Positions 1-12,474 of a DNA stretch of 64,000 bases are shown piece by piece (positions within the stretch are counted from its first letter, which is position 1; each line of letters starts with the position of its first letter). Below the pieces are notes generated by a model that was not told the origin of the DNA, ran no database searches, and worked only from the letters and a program-made list of their open reading frames with translations. The position numbers were made by a program, and so were the translations under genes. Source of the stretch: Labia minor (Eukaryota > Arthropoda > Insecta > Dermaptera > Spongiphoridae); the NCBI GenBank assembly GCA_963082975.1, contig OY720350.1, positions 44,594,734 to 44,658,733 on the forward strand, given 5' to 3'.

Positions 1-78
1 ATTAATTGAAATAATTAAATAATTTTAACGTTTTTTTATGTTCAAATATTGATCTATATTGAATTTTAATCTCAACAG

Positions 79-141
79 ATGTCCGGATCCATTACAACTT
101 ATTTAGTAATTCTATTTCAATTTCATAATTTAAAAGAATAA
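79..141 (+). CDS. Gr-0, 3' terminal exon of a gustatory receptor (partial)
   Basis: This is the last exon of a receptor whose earlier exons lie left of the window. A pyrimidine-poor but usable acceptor (ctcaacag) precedes a phase-0 exon reading MSGSITTYLVILFQF, followed by six residues and a TAA stop. TTYLVILFQF is a full match to the insect gustatory-receptor C-terminal signature TYhhhhhQF, which lies in transmembrane segment 7. It is closest to exon 7 of Gr-1 (TTYLVILFQF) and differs from the TSYLIILYQF version in the rest of the array, so Gr-0 and Gr-1 form a separate, more diverged pair. Bases 1-78 read as intron; no exon 6 is visible. Confidence 0.75.
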   Translation: MSGSITTYLVILFQFHNLKE

Positions 142-360
142 AAATATTTATAAGTATTTTTTTTTTCTATTTTGAAAAATACAGAATAATAAAAGAAGAG
201 ATGAATATTATATGAATGAATATTTTTTGGTTATTTATTTAATAAAATTAAAATTAATTTAATGCCAGAACTGTGGCTGATCTTAAGACAAAATGGAGCC
301 CCTCTTACTTCCTTTGTATTAGATATATTAAAAAAAATGTGTATTACAGGATCAAATAAT

Positions 361-455
361 AATCTTTAATGGATATTTAACGTTTATTCATGTTAATTTA
401 TTGATCTACTTATATAGTATTTTAATTTCAGCAGATTTCAAGATTGATTAAATAA
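361..455 (+). other. Decayed duplicate of the last intron/exon-7 acceptor region
   Basis: The stretch ttaacgttta...ttgatcta...attttaatttcagcag resembles the intron end just before the Gr-0 last exon (bases 25-78). It is followed by a short reading that stops after a few codons and lacks TYhhhhhQF. It is probably the relic of a duplicated 3' exon. The rest of 142-1626, apart from the MITE at 781-1024, is AT-rich sequence with nothing I recognise. Confidence 0.3.
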
Positions 456-780
456 AAGCTTTGAAGTTTATATATAATTTTAAAACACATGAAAGAGAAA
501 TCACAAAATAGTTCAATATTTTACTTATAAATATAAATATTCAATTATTGTATGAAATTTTAAATAAATATTTTTATAATGTAATAAACTATAAACAATA
601 ATAAAATCTCACTGTATGTGCTTTAAACTCAGAAAATTTTCTTGTAATTGTATTAAAATTGTAAACGTTCTTTATTTCTAATTCGACTCCAAATATCGAG
701 CCACCACATGCAACGTCCATGCCACGGTTTGGTTCAAATACGTTATCAAATCTTTTACAGTAGAGATATATTCTTCTTAA

Positions 781-1024
781 CACACTATGAGCGGGGCGGG
801 TATTTGTACCCGTTGCGGGGACTGCTACTTATAAGCGGGGCGGGTATTTATACCCGTTGCCACTTATATAATATATATTTTCCCTTGTGTCACTTAAAAT
901 TACTTATTTTAAACGATAACTAATATATATCCCTCATATAAGTGACAACGGGTATAAATACCCGCCCCGCTTATAAGTGGCAGTCCCCGCAACGGCTACA
1001 AATACCCGCCCCGCTCATAGTGTG
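781..1024. mobile_element. Palindromic GC-rich MITE, copy A (TTAA target)
   Basis: A near-perfect foldback. It opens with CACACTATGAGCGGGGCGGG and closes with the inverted copy ending CTCATAGTGTG. Both arms contain paired blocks reading GGGTATTTGTACCCG and GGGTATTTATACCCG. An AT-rich core of about 80 bp separates the arms. TTAA directly precedes the left end; the right TTAA has decayed to ATAG. There is no coding capacity. The GC-rich arms stand out against the surrounding AT-rich DNA. Two further copies lie at 10458-10696 and 12475-12674. Confidence 0.85.
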
Positions 1025-1626
1025 ATAGGATAAAATTAAGAACTACTAGAGTGGGTAGTATAGCCTCGCTCTTATAAGAATATTTAATTCCTTTCTTCTT
1101 TTACATATGAAGACATTCTGCCTTTATTTTCATTTTCATTAGTCATAACTTATAATTTATTAAATTTTATTCTAGTGTATTATTAGTTATATTTAATTAT
1201 GGTAATCTTTTTGAAATTCAATAAATCTAATAGAATGATTATATTTTATGTATTTATATTGATTTAAACGAAATCAATTTCAATTATTGGATTAATACAA
1301 GATTTTAATAATTAAAATTATAATTAATAATTAATAAATCGAGATATTTTAGATTTTAATTAAGGATCGAAACATTATAGAGATGATTTTTAATTTAAAG
1401 GAAATATATTAGTACTATTTAATCATTGATTAATAAATAAATAACATAATACACATGTCATAATAAAAATATTTACAAATGATTGAGATGACATTCTAAT
1501 AAAATTAATTGTTCTATATAAAACTCTTCCAATACTCCCTTATCTAATCAATAGTTATAACAAAATTAAAAAACTGGCAAAGCTCTCTTTATTATATTTA
1601 GTATTATGTATTAAGATTTATTAAGA

Positions 1627-4600
1627 ATGGACTTTTGTGAATTAACGAAAGTATCTTATTATTTAGGTAAAATTTTTAATGTTAATCATATAATAATAGA
1701 AGGAAAGCCATTTGAACGTAATTTTAAATTATCATTAAAATCGAGTCTTCTTAATACTGTAATTATATTAGTCATTTTGTTTATCATTTGTTATTACACA
1801 AATATGTTTAAACTCCCTGAAGATCCGATAACCTACACGAATACCATATTGGTCATGTTTGATCGCGTATGTATTTTTTTTTTTCTAAATTATGAAAAAA
1901 TAATTAATATTAACTGACTTCGTTTTTTTTTTCAAGTGTCTTGATCCTTTTATGGGCATAACATTTATTTTTATCAATTTTTTTATGCGCCACAGAGAAT
2001 TGCAATGTCTCTACTTAATAAATCAATTAGAAGTGACGGCAACGTTTAAAAACAAAATTTTTATACGTTTTTCATTTCTTCTTTTGATATTTATCATTTA
2101 TTTAACAGGAATTTTTTTTGAATTTATCAAAATATATTACAATATGTATTATTTAACAATGTATAAACAGGTAAATGTCAAAGTCAATATCTACTAGTAA
2201 TTTTATATTAAAATCAATAAATAAATTGATTTGAGAAGTTATAATTGATTTTTTAAATATTTTTTTACCGATTATTTGGAAACAGTTTCTCATATTAATT
2301 CCTTTGCAAATATATTTGTCGGTATTACAATAATTACCTAGATATTCCTATATAAGGTAAAACCGAGGGATATGGCGTGTATTCTATATTTGGAAAACTA
2401 AACCTTTTGGTGTGGGAGAGGCATTGTGTGGAACGATAGTAGTCACCTACGACACCAGGTGTTTTAGTTATAAACGAGTAAAGAGGATTTGTTTCGTTTG
2501 CCATCTTGAAGATCATCACAAATGAAATTGCATCATATTTATTTCAAAGACTATTAATTTGTTTTCTTTTGCTTTTTTCGTAAGTGTAGTGTATTCTTTA
2601 TTACGTTTTTGCATAATCTTTAAAATTAATTTTAAGACTTATTTATTCATATATCTCTATTGTTTACTATTAGTCTTTATGTAAAATTATGTTGGAGTGA
2701 TATGACGCATTGTTTGCCGAGGGATATGGCGCGTGTTTTATCTTTGCTTAACAGTGAAAAATTGTACCCTTCAAACAATTTAGTAGTCTTATGGGTTTTC
2801 TGAAACAGTGATTTTACACACACACACACTCGCACACTCACACACAATATGAAATTGCATAAATTTGTCAGTTTATGTGTTTAATAAAACTATTATTACA
2901 ACAATTTGACTTGATTGTTCATATAAATAAATAAAACTAAATGCGCCCAGCGTTTTTCGTTGAATATGAAGCAATTCACCCATAAACTTTGTCAAGCTAA
3001 TAGAAAAATTATTTTATTCTTTTTTAGTCCATTGGAAAAACGTTATTTTATAAACTTTTTTTTATATTTATATTTTTTTATTAAGTTTTAAAGTATTGAG
3101 TAATTATTTTTAGTCAAACACTTCTATTATTTTTTTTCAAATAATATGTAATTCTATTGTTTTTATTGATAACAATATATTTTTTGAGAAAGTACTTTTT
3201 CTTGGTTGGCATTTCAAATATCTCAACAATAATTTAAAAAATAATATTCATCTTCATCAAATTAAACCTGTAAGTAAAATTATATTTAATAATAATAATA
3301 ATAATAATTTTTAATAATATTTTATGATTATGATAATTTTGATTTATGTTAGATGCAAATGGCGAAACATTATAGTTCTTTGATTAAATTGTCAAAAAAA
3401 GTCAACAATGATTATAGCATCAAATTGATTCTTTGTGCAGCTGCAACATTTTGCAATGTGCTTTATTCCCTATATTCTATGATTGTTTACAAACAAATAT
3501 TTATAATTGCAATAAATTTTTTCTTTTGGATGTTGTTAAACATTGCTCGTTTAATTGCCTTAGTTAGCGTTTGCCAATGGTGCAAAAATAAAGTAAGTAA
3601 TTTTCTTTTGAATACTATAATTTTATGCAATAATTAATAATTAATGTTTGAATATCTTTTATTCTTTTTTGCACATTTTTTTTTTTAGGCAAATGCTACT
3701 CTTTTTTTAGTAGATGATTTGAAATTATCTGCAAAAGGAATATTTCTTGACGAGGTAAGTTAGACATTTTGTTTCTAAAGAAAATATAATTGTTTAAGAT
3801 ATAAAAAAATTGAAAATAAAAAGCTTATCAAGTTGATTACTATCTGGGCAGGATAGAGGTTTAGTCATGATCAGTACAGTGATTCCTCTCAACCTTTATT
3901 TTATTTTCCCAATCAAAAACCATTATTCGCAATTTTGTCAATGAATGTTACATGTTATATATCCCAATAAAAAAAAATACCTTGCAAGACACACTACAAA
4001 CCTAAAACACGAGGATCCTAATTATTTTATTATTATTTGCGTTTTTACCATCTGGGATCACGCAAAGCTCGCACTTTGTGGTTGCTTATTTTTTGAAGTA
4101 ATCCTGCTGTTGCAGGGTTATTTAGAACCAGGCTTGTCAGTTCCGGGACTGGGAGGCAGATGATGTTAAATTGAATTTATTAGAAAATTTTTGTTCTTAG
4201 TTGGAATCGAACGCCGACTTCATGTGTAGAAAATTGCCACTATACACACACGGCTAAGCTGCCTCCTCCTAATTATTTATTATATTTGTTATAAATTAAT
4301 ATATAATACATAATTTAAGTTTTGATATTAATGATAAGTTTTTTAAAACTACTATATTTATTGTTTTTGTTTTGTTTTGTTTTAGTTGAAAAACTTTTCT
4401 GATATTCTCACACATCATTTTAATTTTGGATTTTCAGCTGGTAATTTATTCCCTTTTGATTTAAGTTTATTGTATGCGGTAAGTTACTGGAAATCAATTT
4501 TGTTTTAATTACTTACCTTTCTTTATTAATTTGATTATTTTTCTTCGGTGTTTTTATATTATTGCTAATAATTTTGGGAATAAAATTTTTTATATAAATA

Positions 4601-4690
4601 AACTAAAACGATAACATTATGAAATTAATTATTCAGATGACAGGATCCATTACTACATATTTAGTAATTTTATTTCAATTTCGTAATTAA
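1627..4690 (+). CDS. Gr-1, gustatory receptor, 7 exons, 360 aa, intact but divergent
   Basis: Exons: 1627-1866, 1937-2170, 3114-3269, 3353-3592, 3689-3754, 4386-4478, 4637-4690. All junctions are GT/AG and phase 0, and the joined frame is open. The start codon aligns with the start of the other genes (MDFCELTKVSYYLGK against MDFHxNFKxSHYFxK). The family pattern is kept but diverged: exon 2 lacks the INIWKRNEY motif, exon 4 ends VCQWCKNK instead of NCQxCINE, and exon 5 reads VDDLKLSAKGIFLDE. The last exon, TTYLVILFQF, fits the insect Gr signature TYhhhhhQF perfectly. The expected product is a seven-helix taste-type receptor channel in sensory-neuron membranes, a role assigned only by family. 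Intron 2 holds a 430-bp interspersed repeat, and intron 5 a reversed SINE. Exons 2 and 3 are the least certain because they are the most diverged. Confidence 0.8.
2342..2770 (+). repeat. Interspersed repeat family R1, copy 1 (intron 2 of Gr-1)
   Basis: A block of about 430 bp beginning near aaaaccgagggatatggcg and ending with a second gccgagggatatggcgcgtg. It contains the landmarks tttggtgtgggagaggcattg and gccatcttgaagatc. It is diverged from, but clearly homologous to, 15843-16640 (same strand, with a LINE fragment inserted) and 22276-22640 (opposite strand). I see no coding potential. Confidence 0.65.
2818..2848. repeat. (AC)n microsatellite
   Basis: A run of CA/AC dinucleotides interrupted by ctcg and actc. 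Confidence 0.8.
4120..4270 (-). repeat. tRNA-derived SINE head (intron 5 of Gr-1)
   Basis: Read on the - strand it starts ggaggcagcttagccgtg, with an A-box-like tagccgtgtgtg, and about 45 bases later a B-box-like gcgttcgattcc. The same sequence occurs on the + strand at 18133 in intron 2 of Gr-4, so it is a dispersed element and not a functional tRNA. No cloverleaf acceptor stem can be formed. Confidence 0.6.
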
Positions 4691-5513
4691 AACGAATAAT
4701 ATTTAAAAAATATTTGAATAATAGAAAAGAAAAGAATTTGATTTAATATATATATATACCTAGTAAGTATATTTATTTAAAAAAAGAAATTTATAAAAAA
4801 ATATAAATGTATTCTATATTTGTATTAATAAAATATTTAAAGTTCTAGTATAAAAATATATACTTAATATTTTTAACTTAACTGTGTACAATTTAAATTT
4901 CTCCTTTCGCCTTCCCCATTTCCTTGAAATATACATCATTTATTTTTTCAGATTTATTTTAAGAATGTTTTATTAAATTGTGTGTGTCAATTATTCTAGT
5001 TTACTAATTTCTTATATATTTTAATAAAATTGCTGTTTAGATAAAAAAATAACACCATCAAATACATAATTGAATCGTAAAAAATATAAATTATTCAATT
5101 TTCATTTTAATTTTTTTATTTTTATGATTTTGTATTAAAAAGCAGTGAATTGGTTAAAATTTTAAACTTGTACATACAACTTTGTGAAGACTTAAAACAT
5201 AAATAGAAAAATTTTTTAATTTTTATTTTTCAATCGAAAAAATTCTTTGAGTAGATATTGTAATCCCGATTCACTACCGATATTTTTGACTACCGATTGT
5301 TTTGACAGATTTTCACGTTTCAAGTCATTCTGAACTCAAAAAAGTACCTTTGGAGGCAAAAATCTTGTTAACAAAATTCCGAGCTAATGTTAAAATTGAT
5401 CATAATAAAATTATATATTAAGGCTTCTATTGGTTTACTAACGAACATTTTTGCTTAAATACAAATATTTAAATATCAAAACAGTAAAAATTAAAACTAT
5501 AATAAATTTAAAA

Positions 5514-6455
5514 AATCTGGAGTGTCTCCACTCGACTATCTCGTAAATTTGAATTGGATTAAATAACATATATTAATTTAAAATAAATTAGATTAATTCA
5601 ATTATAAATTGAAATTAATAAATAATATTTATTAAACCAGTGCATGTTTGGATCTTTTTTGAAGGCACCACGTCACATGTTGGCGCGTGAGATTTGCAGT
5701 GTTAAAAAATTAATTCTGGTACTTTCAGTGATTGAATCAAGCTGAAATTCTATATATAGCAGTTTTATACAATTTTTAATCATGTGAAAAATTATCAAAC
5801 ATATATCGTTATTTTTACGGTCACTTTAGAGGAAAAAAAATAAAAACGTTACGAGATAGTAAAAATTAACAAATTCTTTTATTTTTATATTTAGTCAAAA
5901 AAGCTGGTCAAAAAATCAAACAAACTATGATTAATTCCTAATTTATTCTTGATTATTTTACAATTCAAATGAAATGATAATAAAACAAATTATCTATTAT
6001 GTTTGGATCTTTTTTGAAGGCACCACGTCACGTGTTGGTGCGTGAGATTTGCAGTGTTAAAAAATTAATTCTGGTACTTTCAGCAAATAAATCAAGCTGA
6101 AATTCTATATAAAGCAGTTTTATACAATTATTAATCATGTGAAAAATTATCAAACATATATCTTTATTTTTACGGTCACTTTAGAAGAAAAAAAATCAAA
6201 ACGTTGTAGGTAATGACCCTCTTCCGGTTGAGCTACATTTCTAAAGTTGATAGAAAACTATGAATTTTGAATAATGCCCGTATACCAAATTTCATCATTC
6301 TAGCTCAAACCGTTTTTGCGTAATCTTGGTTACCTACATACACACACACAGAGAGAGACATTTATCTCAACCTTAGTGAAAATGATTCAGGAACCTTCAA
6401 AACGTATAAAAACATCAAAATCTCAACATCGAAAATTTTCTGACGAGATAGTAAA
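5514..6455 (+). repeat. Interspersed repeat family R3, two tandem copies
   Basis: Copy one (about 5514-5870) starts ctggagtgtctccactcgac. Copy two (about 5998-6455) repeats its middle part (gtttggatcttttttgaagg, ggcaccacgtcac, ttctggtactttcag) and then carries the 3' portion (gtaggtaatgaccctcttcc, aaccttcaaaacgtataaaa). Related copies lie at 34188-34735 and 46571-47372. Ends near ctatctcg are inverted relative to each other, suggesting a non-autonomous DNA element. There is no open frame. Confidence 0.65.
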
Positions 6456-6699
6456 AATTTGATATGGAACAATATATAGATAATTTTATTTTACAAATTT
6501 CATTTCTTATGGAAAGTTTTGTTAGAATTTAATTAACAAAGAAAATGAGCATGGAACAAATCGAAAATATACTTAGAATTGTTAGAATTTAATTTTAACC
6601 AAAAATTTAGTTACATCACATCTGTCTTGGTCATTGTTGATTTTAACTCTTATTCATTTTTTATCTTTTGCATTTTAAATAATCTATATAATAGAATCA

Positions 6700-7430
6700 T
6701 CTATTGAATTCACAGTTATAAATCTATGCGCACGGCAGTGCGCCGGCCAAGTTCCAGCAAGCCGTAAGTATATTTACACGAATGGTTTGGAGTCACTTTT
6801 GACCCCCCTGTATCTCAGTGCCTATTGCAAGTACAGAGATAAAATTTTATCTACGTAGTCATATACTAGAACTAAAGCAGTATGCCAAATTTCATAGTTA
6901 TAGCTTCAGTAGATCCTGAAATATGACCCTGTGAAAATAGCTTATTTTGGAACTGATTCACTGATTGGTCAACAAAATTCTTAGGGTATTTCCAATTGTC
7001 CTAGCCCTATGAAATTTGGCATACAGGTCGTGTGTTATAAGTAGGTTAACAAAAAATTATGAAATTTAGGAAATCGGTCAAGCTTGAGTTGTTATAATCG
7101 AATATCAATGCGATTTTAACGAATTCAAACGAATTCATTGGTTTTGTCAGAAACTAATCAAGCTAGGACTTCGAAATTTGGTACACCGATATTATTCACA
7201 GTTTGTAGATTTCTTTTAAAATTTCGTCAAAATCGGTCAACCGGAAGTGGTACTTTACCTACACTGGTTGCGTTTACCTTTCAAGTAAAGTACCAGTTTG
7301 CTTCGAGATATTTGCTTCATATTTTGTATATAGATTTAAAAATATGAAAAAAATTCAGATACCAAATTTCATCATGATCTGACTACCGGAAGTGACATTT
7401 TACCTATACAAGCAGCGTTAGGTGTAAATT
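6700..7430. other. Unclassified non-host-like insert in the Gr-1/Gr-2 spacer
   Basis: This stretch is less AT-rich than its surroundings and contains repeated phrases such as ccaaatttcat and ccggaagtg, which recur in inserted repeats elsewhere in the window. No transposase or reverse-transcriptase motif is visible in any frame. It is probably mobile-element 3' or non-coding sequence. The remainder of 4691-9176 is AT-rich spacer without a gene. Confidence 0.35.
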
Positions 7431-7762
7431 ATACATATATATAATAGTGTTAAACCATTTTACTTTATAATTTAAATTAATTAGTTTGTTTATTTTTATT
7501 GTTATAACTTAACAGTTTCTATATAATTTTCAATTAATATTAATAGTTCTAATTATTTATTATTCAATACAAGTTGGAAATTCAGAACTATAAAATAAAA
7601 GAACAAATAAAATTATTATATTTAATATATAAACAAATATAATTTTAATTTAAAAAAATTTGCAATTTTTTTAAACGCAAAATTACTTCAAAGGCTAAGA
7701 ATGGACGCGGGCGCGGCACAAAAAGGAAAAAATAGAAAGCTTTCTTAAAAAAAAGTATTGAA

Positions 7763-8752
7763 ATCTAATCAAAAACATACCTGTTAAAAAGAGGGCCAAG
7801 TTCCTATCGGCTATTTGTTTGCCTAAAAAAGGGTTCAAATCCATCCCAATGCCAAGTTTAGATGCACTTCAAAATCATTCATAATCATTTTTATCAACAG
7901 CCTGATCCACTGGTAAACATTTGGCATTCCAAAGAATCGCCACCACACCCAGTCCTCCGCCTCCTGCATCCAGGCACGCCACTTTATTCACGTCAACGGT
8001 CCATCTGGCCGAAATTCACTTTACCATACACCCAACTTAAAATATGGTATAGTTGTTAAAATACGTAGGTACATCGTTTAAAATATCTAAAATTATAATA
8101 CTTAGAAATTTGAACTTGGCAGGTTTTCGTACTGTACGTAACACTAGATTAATTGTATAATTATATTTTTATTATTTAAATATATAAATTAACCTGCTAA
8201 TTCTAAATTGTCGATATTTTAAACCAAGTACCTACGTATTTTAACAACTATACCATATTTTAAGTTGGGTATATGGTAAAGTGAATTTCGGCCAGATGAA
8301 CCGTTGACGTGAATAAAGTGGCGTGTAGTGTGCCTGGATGCAGGAGGCGGAGGACTTGGTGTGGGACTGAGTGTTTTGTACAGCACGAAAACCTGCCAAG
8401 TTCAAATTTCTAAGTATTATAATTTTAGATATTTTAAACCATGTACCTACGTATTTTAACAACTATACCATATTTTAAGTTGGGTGTATGGTAAAGTGAA
8501 TTTCGGCCAGATGGACCGTTGACGTGAATAAAGTGGCGTGCCTGGATGCAGGAGGCGGAGGACTGGGTGTGGTGGCGATTCTTTGGAATGCCAAATGTTT
8601 ACCAGTGGATCAGGCTGTTGATAAAAATGATTATGAATGATTTTGAAGTGCATCTAAACTTGGCATTGGGATGGATTTGAACCCTTTTTTAGGCAAACAA
8701 ATAGCCGATAGGAACTTGGCCCTCTTTTTAACAGGTATGTTTTTGATTAGAT
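7763..8752. repeat. Large foldback (inverted repeat) element
   Basis: The left arm, about 7763-8128, is matched in inverted orientation by the right arm, about 8384-8752. The arms start and end with tctaatcaaaaacatacctg and its complement. The middle holds an additional partial copy (about 8214-8370) in the same direction as the right arm, so the segment between acctacgtattttaac and ggaggcggagga occurs three times. Short frames in the two arms translate identically only because the arms are inverted copies. I see no transposase. Confidence 0.8.
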
Positions 8753-9176
8753 ATAATCTAATAGAAAATTTAAAATTTCTATACTCTTTGCCCTTCATAT
8801 TTATCAAAGACTTCAATTTATCTAAATATTACCAACAAAAAACAAATTTACTTTTCACTTAAAAGTCATATCGCGGTTTATTTTCATTTATTGAATAAAA
8901 ACTCAAAAGTAATATAAATATTCCGTTTATTTTTCATTTTAAGTATCTGTTAAATAATAAATATATTCAATATATTTTTCTTTTTGTAAATTATTGATTT
9001 TTTTTTAATTTTTCTTTGAAATTTGAAGAGGTCCTTATATACAATAAATACTTTAATATACAATTTTCAAATATAATACATTAATTTTTTTTTTTTTTTT
9101 TAATTTTAATAAGAAAATTAATTTATAAAATGTATAAATAGTATTAACAAGTCTTTTAAGACTTGAAAAATTAAGA

Positions 9177-11122
9177 ATGACACCTGATCAATGTAGTAAA
9201 GAAAACATAGATTTTCATGAAAATTTTAAATTCATACATTATTTTAATAAAATCATTGGTTTAAATCATATTATAATTGTTGGTGCACCATTTCAAAGAA
9301 ATATCCGTTTAAATATAAAATATAGTATTATCCCTTTGATATGCTTCTTCTTTATTGAAATAATTAATTTTGCATTATTTCAATTTATGAAAGATTTTTA
9401 TGGTAACATTGGGACAAATTTTATAGTCGGCTTATTTGGATGGGTAGTTGTTAACTTTTTACTATTTATTTAAATTATAAGTTAAATTCAATTTTTCTTT
9501 TCAGTTAATTGATCCAATAATCTGTGTACTATTTGTTTTAATAAATATCCATCAAAGAAAAGACCATCTGGAAATTATTATTGATATGAATAAAATTGGT
9601 ATGCCAAAAAACTGGAATAAACATAAACTACTACCAAAATTATTATTTTATTTTAAAATTTTATTCACAATATCTGAAATTTGTTATCATATTACACAGT
9701 TTGTTCTTAAATTTCATGGAAATTGTTATAAAATGATGGTAATGATATGATTAAGTCTTTTAAATTCATTATTATCTTTTTTATAATTTTATAATAATTT
9801 TAATGACGTCATAGCTCCTTTACAGTCACCTGACCATTTTATTATTTTAATTAATATGAGACCTTATAAGAGCTACAATAAGTCTTTTATTAATAATTTA
9901 TTTAATAATAAAAAAATTTATATTTCCAGAAGAATGATTATTTTTGGGTGAATGTTTTTTCACAAATATTCAATTGGATTATTTTTGGAGAATTAAATAG
10001 TTTTTATTTTAAGATTTATTATTTACGAATGCATTTTGAGGACATTAATGACAAATTAAAAAATAGCAAGTATTTATTAAAAACCATTGATCCGGTACAA
10101 AACAAATAATCTATATTAAGATATTGAAATTATAAATTATAATTCTTAATATAACTATATTATAATATTTATTTTTAGATTGAATACAATTGTTTTAATT
10201 TAAGACTTTGGCAACTAGGTACAAAAATAAATGCTTATATGGGTATCAAATTAATTCTATTCACCGGCGAGACATTTGTTATTTTAATATTTTGTTTCTA
10301 TGCTATAATGATTGATGAAATATTAGGTAACATAAATTTAATTAATTTATGGTCATGGATTATTTATATGTCATTCACGTTTATTTTAATGGTTGTAAAC
10401 TGCCAATATTGCACTAATCAGGTAAGAAATTCACTAAATTAATTTCAAGTTTTTTAACACACTATGAGCGGGGCGGATATTTGTACCCGTTGCGGGGACT
10501 GCCACTTATAAGCGGAGTGGGTATTTATACCCGTTGCCACTTATATAATATATATTTTCCATTGTGTCACTTAAAATTACTTATTTTAAACGATAACTAA
10601 TATATATCCCTCATATAAGTGGCAACGGGTATAAATACCCGCCCCGCTTATAAGTGGCAGTCCCCGCAACGGGTACAAATACCCGCCCCGCTCATAATTA
10701 ATATAATTAGAAATGATTTTTTTCTAGGCTAGAAATACGATTAGTATCGTTGATGAAATATCCCTAAATGCAAAAGGAGCCTATTTAGATAAAGTATTAT
10801 TAGTTAAAATAAACCTTACTATTTTTAGAATATTAAACTTATATAATTTTTTTAATTTTTTAGCTAAAATTGTTTTCCAATCACCTTCAACATCGCAATT
10901 TCAATTATAATGCATGGAATTTGTTTCAATTCGATTCTTCATTACTTTTTTTAGTAAATATCAATTCTAAAAAACTAGTATAACACAACCAAATTAATAA
11001 TAATATAATGTTTACAACTGATTTAATGTTATTTTTTGTTTTAGATGTTTGGCACGATTTCAAGTTATTTAATTATTCTTTACCAATTTCACTCTATGAC
11101 TAAAGAAATTAGTATTAAATAA
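9177..11122 (+). CDS. Gr-2, gustatory receptor, 7 exons, 380 aa, intact
   Basis: Exons: 9177-9443, 9505-9738, 9930-10094, 10179-10421, 10728-10793, 10864-10953, 11045-11122; all phase 0 with GT/AG. Residues 11-17 read IDFHENF, where the array-wide start is MDFHxNF. The ancestral ATG has become ATA and translation must use an in-frame ATG ten codons upstream, giving the extra leader MTPDQCSKEN. Exon 2 is longer than usual (78 codons) and reads NIHQRKDHLEIIIDMNKIGMP, a diverged form of the WKRNEY/MNEIGMP block. Exon 4 ends NCQYCTNQ, exon 5 VDEISLNAKGAYLDK, and exon 7 SSYLIILYQF followed by a ten-residue tail. Intron 4 contains MITE copy B. Taste-receptor identity rests on the TYhhhhhQF helix, the seven hydrophobic segments and the three terminal phase-0 introns. 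Confidence 0.85.
10458..10696. mobile_element. Palindromic GC-rich MITE, copy B (intron 4 of Gr-2)
   Basis: Same element as 781-1024, in the same internal orientation. TTAA precedes the left end CACACTATGAGCGGGGCGG. The right end stops at GCTCATA and has lost the terminal GTGTG. The element leaves the splice sites on both sides intact. Confidence 0.85.
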
Positions 11123-11458
11123 TACTTAATTATAATAATAATTAGTTGATATTCATATTTAGATTCCTGCATAAAATTGTTTATCTAAAATGCAGTGTTG
11201 TTAAAAAAATATAGTTTATTTTCATTTCCTACAACTGATTTACCATTATTGCATTTTTGATATTTGCATTTATGGTGGTAGTAGATTTTTAGGTAAATCA
11301 ATTAATTGTAAGATATGAAAATAAATTATGTTGTACTAACAATATTGTATTGGTATCTAACAAGATTATCCCTGTAAATTAATTTAGAAAAATTAAAATA
11401 ATTTAGATTAAAACAATAAGTGATTTATAGAGCTCTACTCCAATACATCTAATAGCCC

Positions 11459-11497
<39 letters not shown>

Positions 11498-11921
11498 GTT
11501 TTTATCGCATTGAATTTATTGAAAAAGAAACAATACTCTTATAGAAAAATAAAAAATAAGAAAAAAATACTTACATAATATTAATTTATACAATTAATCA
11601 AATTCATTGGATTAAGAAAGTTGATATTATAAGGATTGTATAATATTTTCGTGTGGAAGTAATTAAAATAGGTTATAAAAATATTTATCAAAATTATAAA
11701 GGGAATACGTTTCATTAATTAACTTCTATAAACTTTTTATTAAAATCAATAATAATAATTATACACCTCATATAATAAATTATTAATGATTGAGTTAAAC
11801 GTTTAAGAAAATATTACTTTGCGTGTGGCTTAAGACACAATAAAACTTTAATTATTTTCTTATAAATGATAAATAAATTCACTTTTTTTTATTCGTTAAA
11901 TTAAAATTATCAATTAACATT
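11123..11921. other. Gr-2/Gr-3 intergenic spacer
   Basis: AT-rich spacer with an (AT)n run at about 11460-11492. Near its end is the upstream block aatcaataataataattata (about 11749), which recurs before most genes of the array. No gene is seen. Confidence 0.5.
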
Positions 11922-12474
11922 ATGGATTTTCATTCAAATTTTAAATTTTCTCATTATTTTTACAAATTTTTTGGTTTAAATCATATTGTATTTGATGGTG
12001 AACCATCTCAACGAAAAATACGTGTTTCTTTACTCTCTAGTTGTATAGCAATAATTTTAATTATTGGTGTAATAATTGTAACTACATTGGGTTTTATAAT
12101 ATCTGATCATTCGAAAGGAAAAGTTGGTTTTGAGAGTTATCTTATGGAAACATTTGCAAAGGTATTTTTATTTAATTAAATATTCCTTTTCATGTTTATC
12201 AAATACACCATTTATTAAAGTTCATTATTTTATTTTTAGTTCAATGAACCATTAATAAGTTTTCTTTTTGTTATAATAAATATCTGGAAGCGTAATGAAT
12301 ATTTAGAAATTACTATTAAAATGAATGAAATTGGAATGCCTGGAAACTGGAAACATTATCAAATTTATTCACATCTTTTTTTATTTATGAAAATTATATA
12401 CTTTTTTTGTGAAATAATTATTAATATCTATTCAGAACAGATAGGAAATGTATGACAATTTTATGTTTAGTTAA

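Noticed and set aside
7862-8653. Identical short proteins on both strands around 8 kb
   Set aside because: The identity comes from the two arms of a foldback; no initiation context or homologue supports coding.
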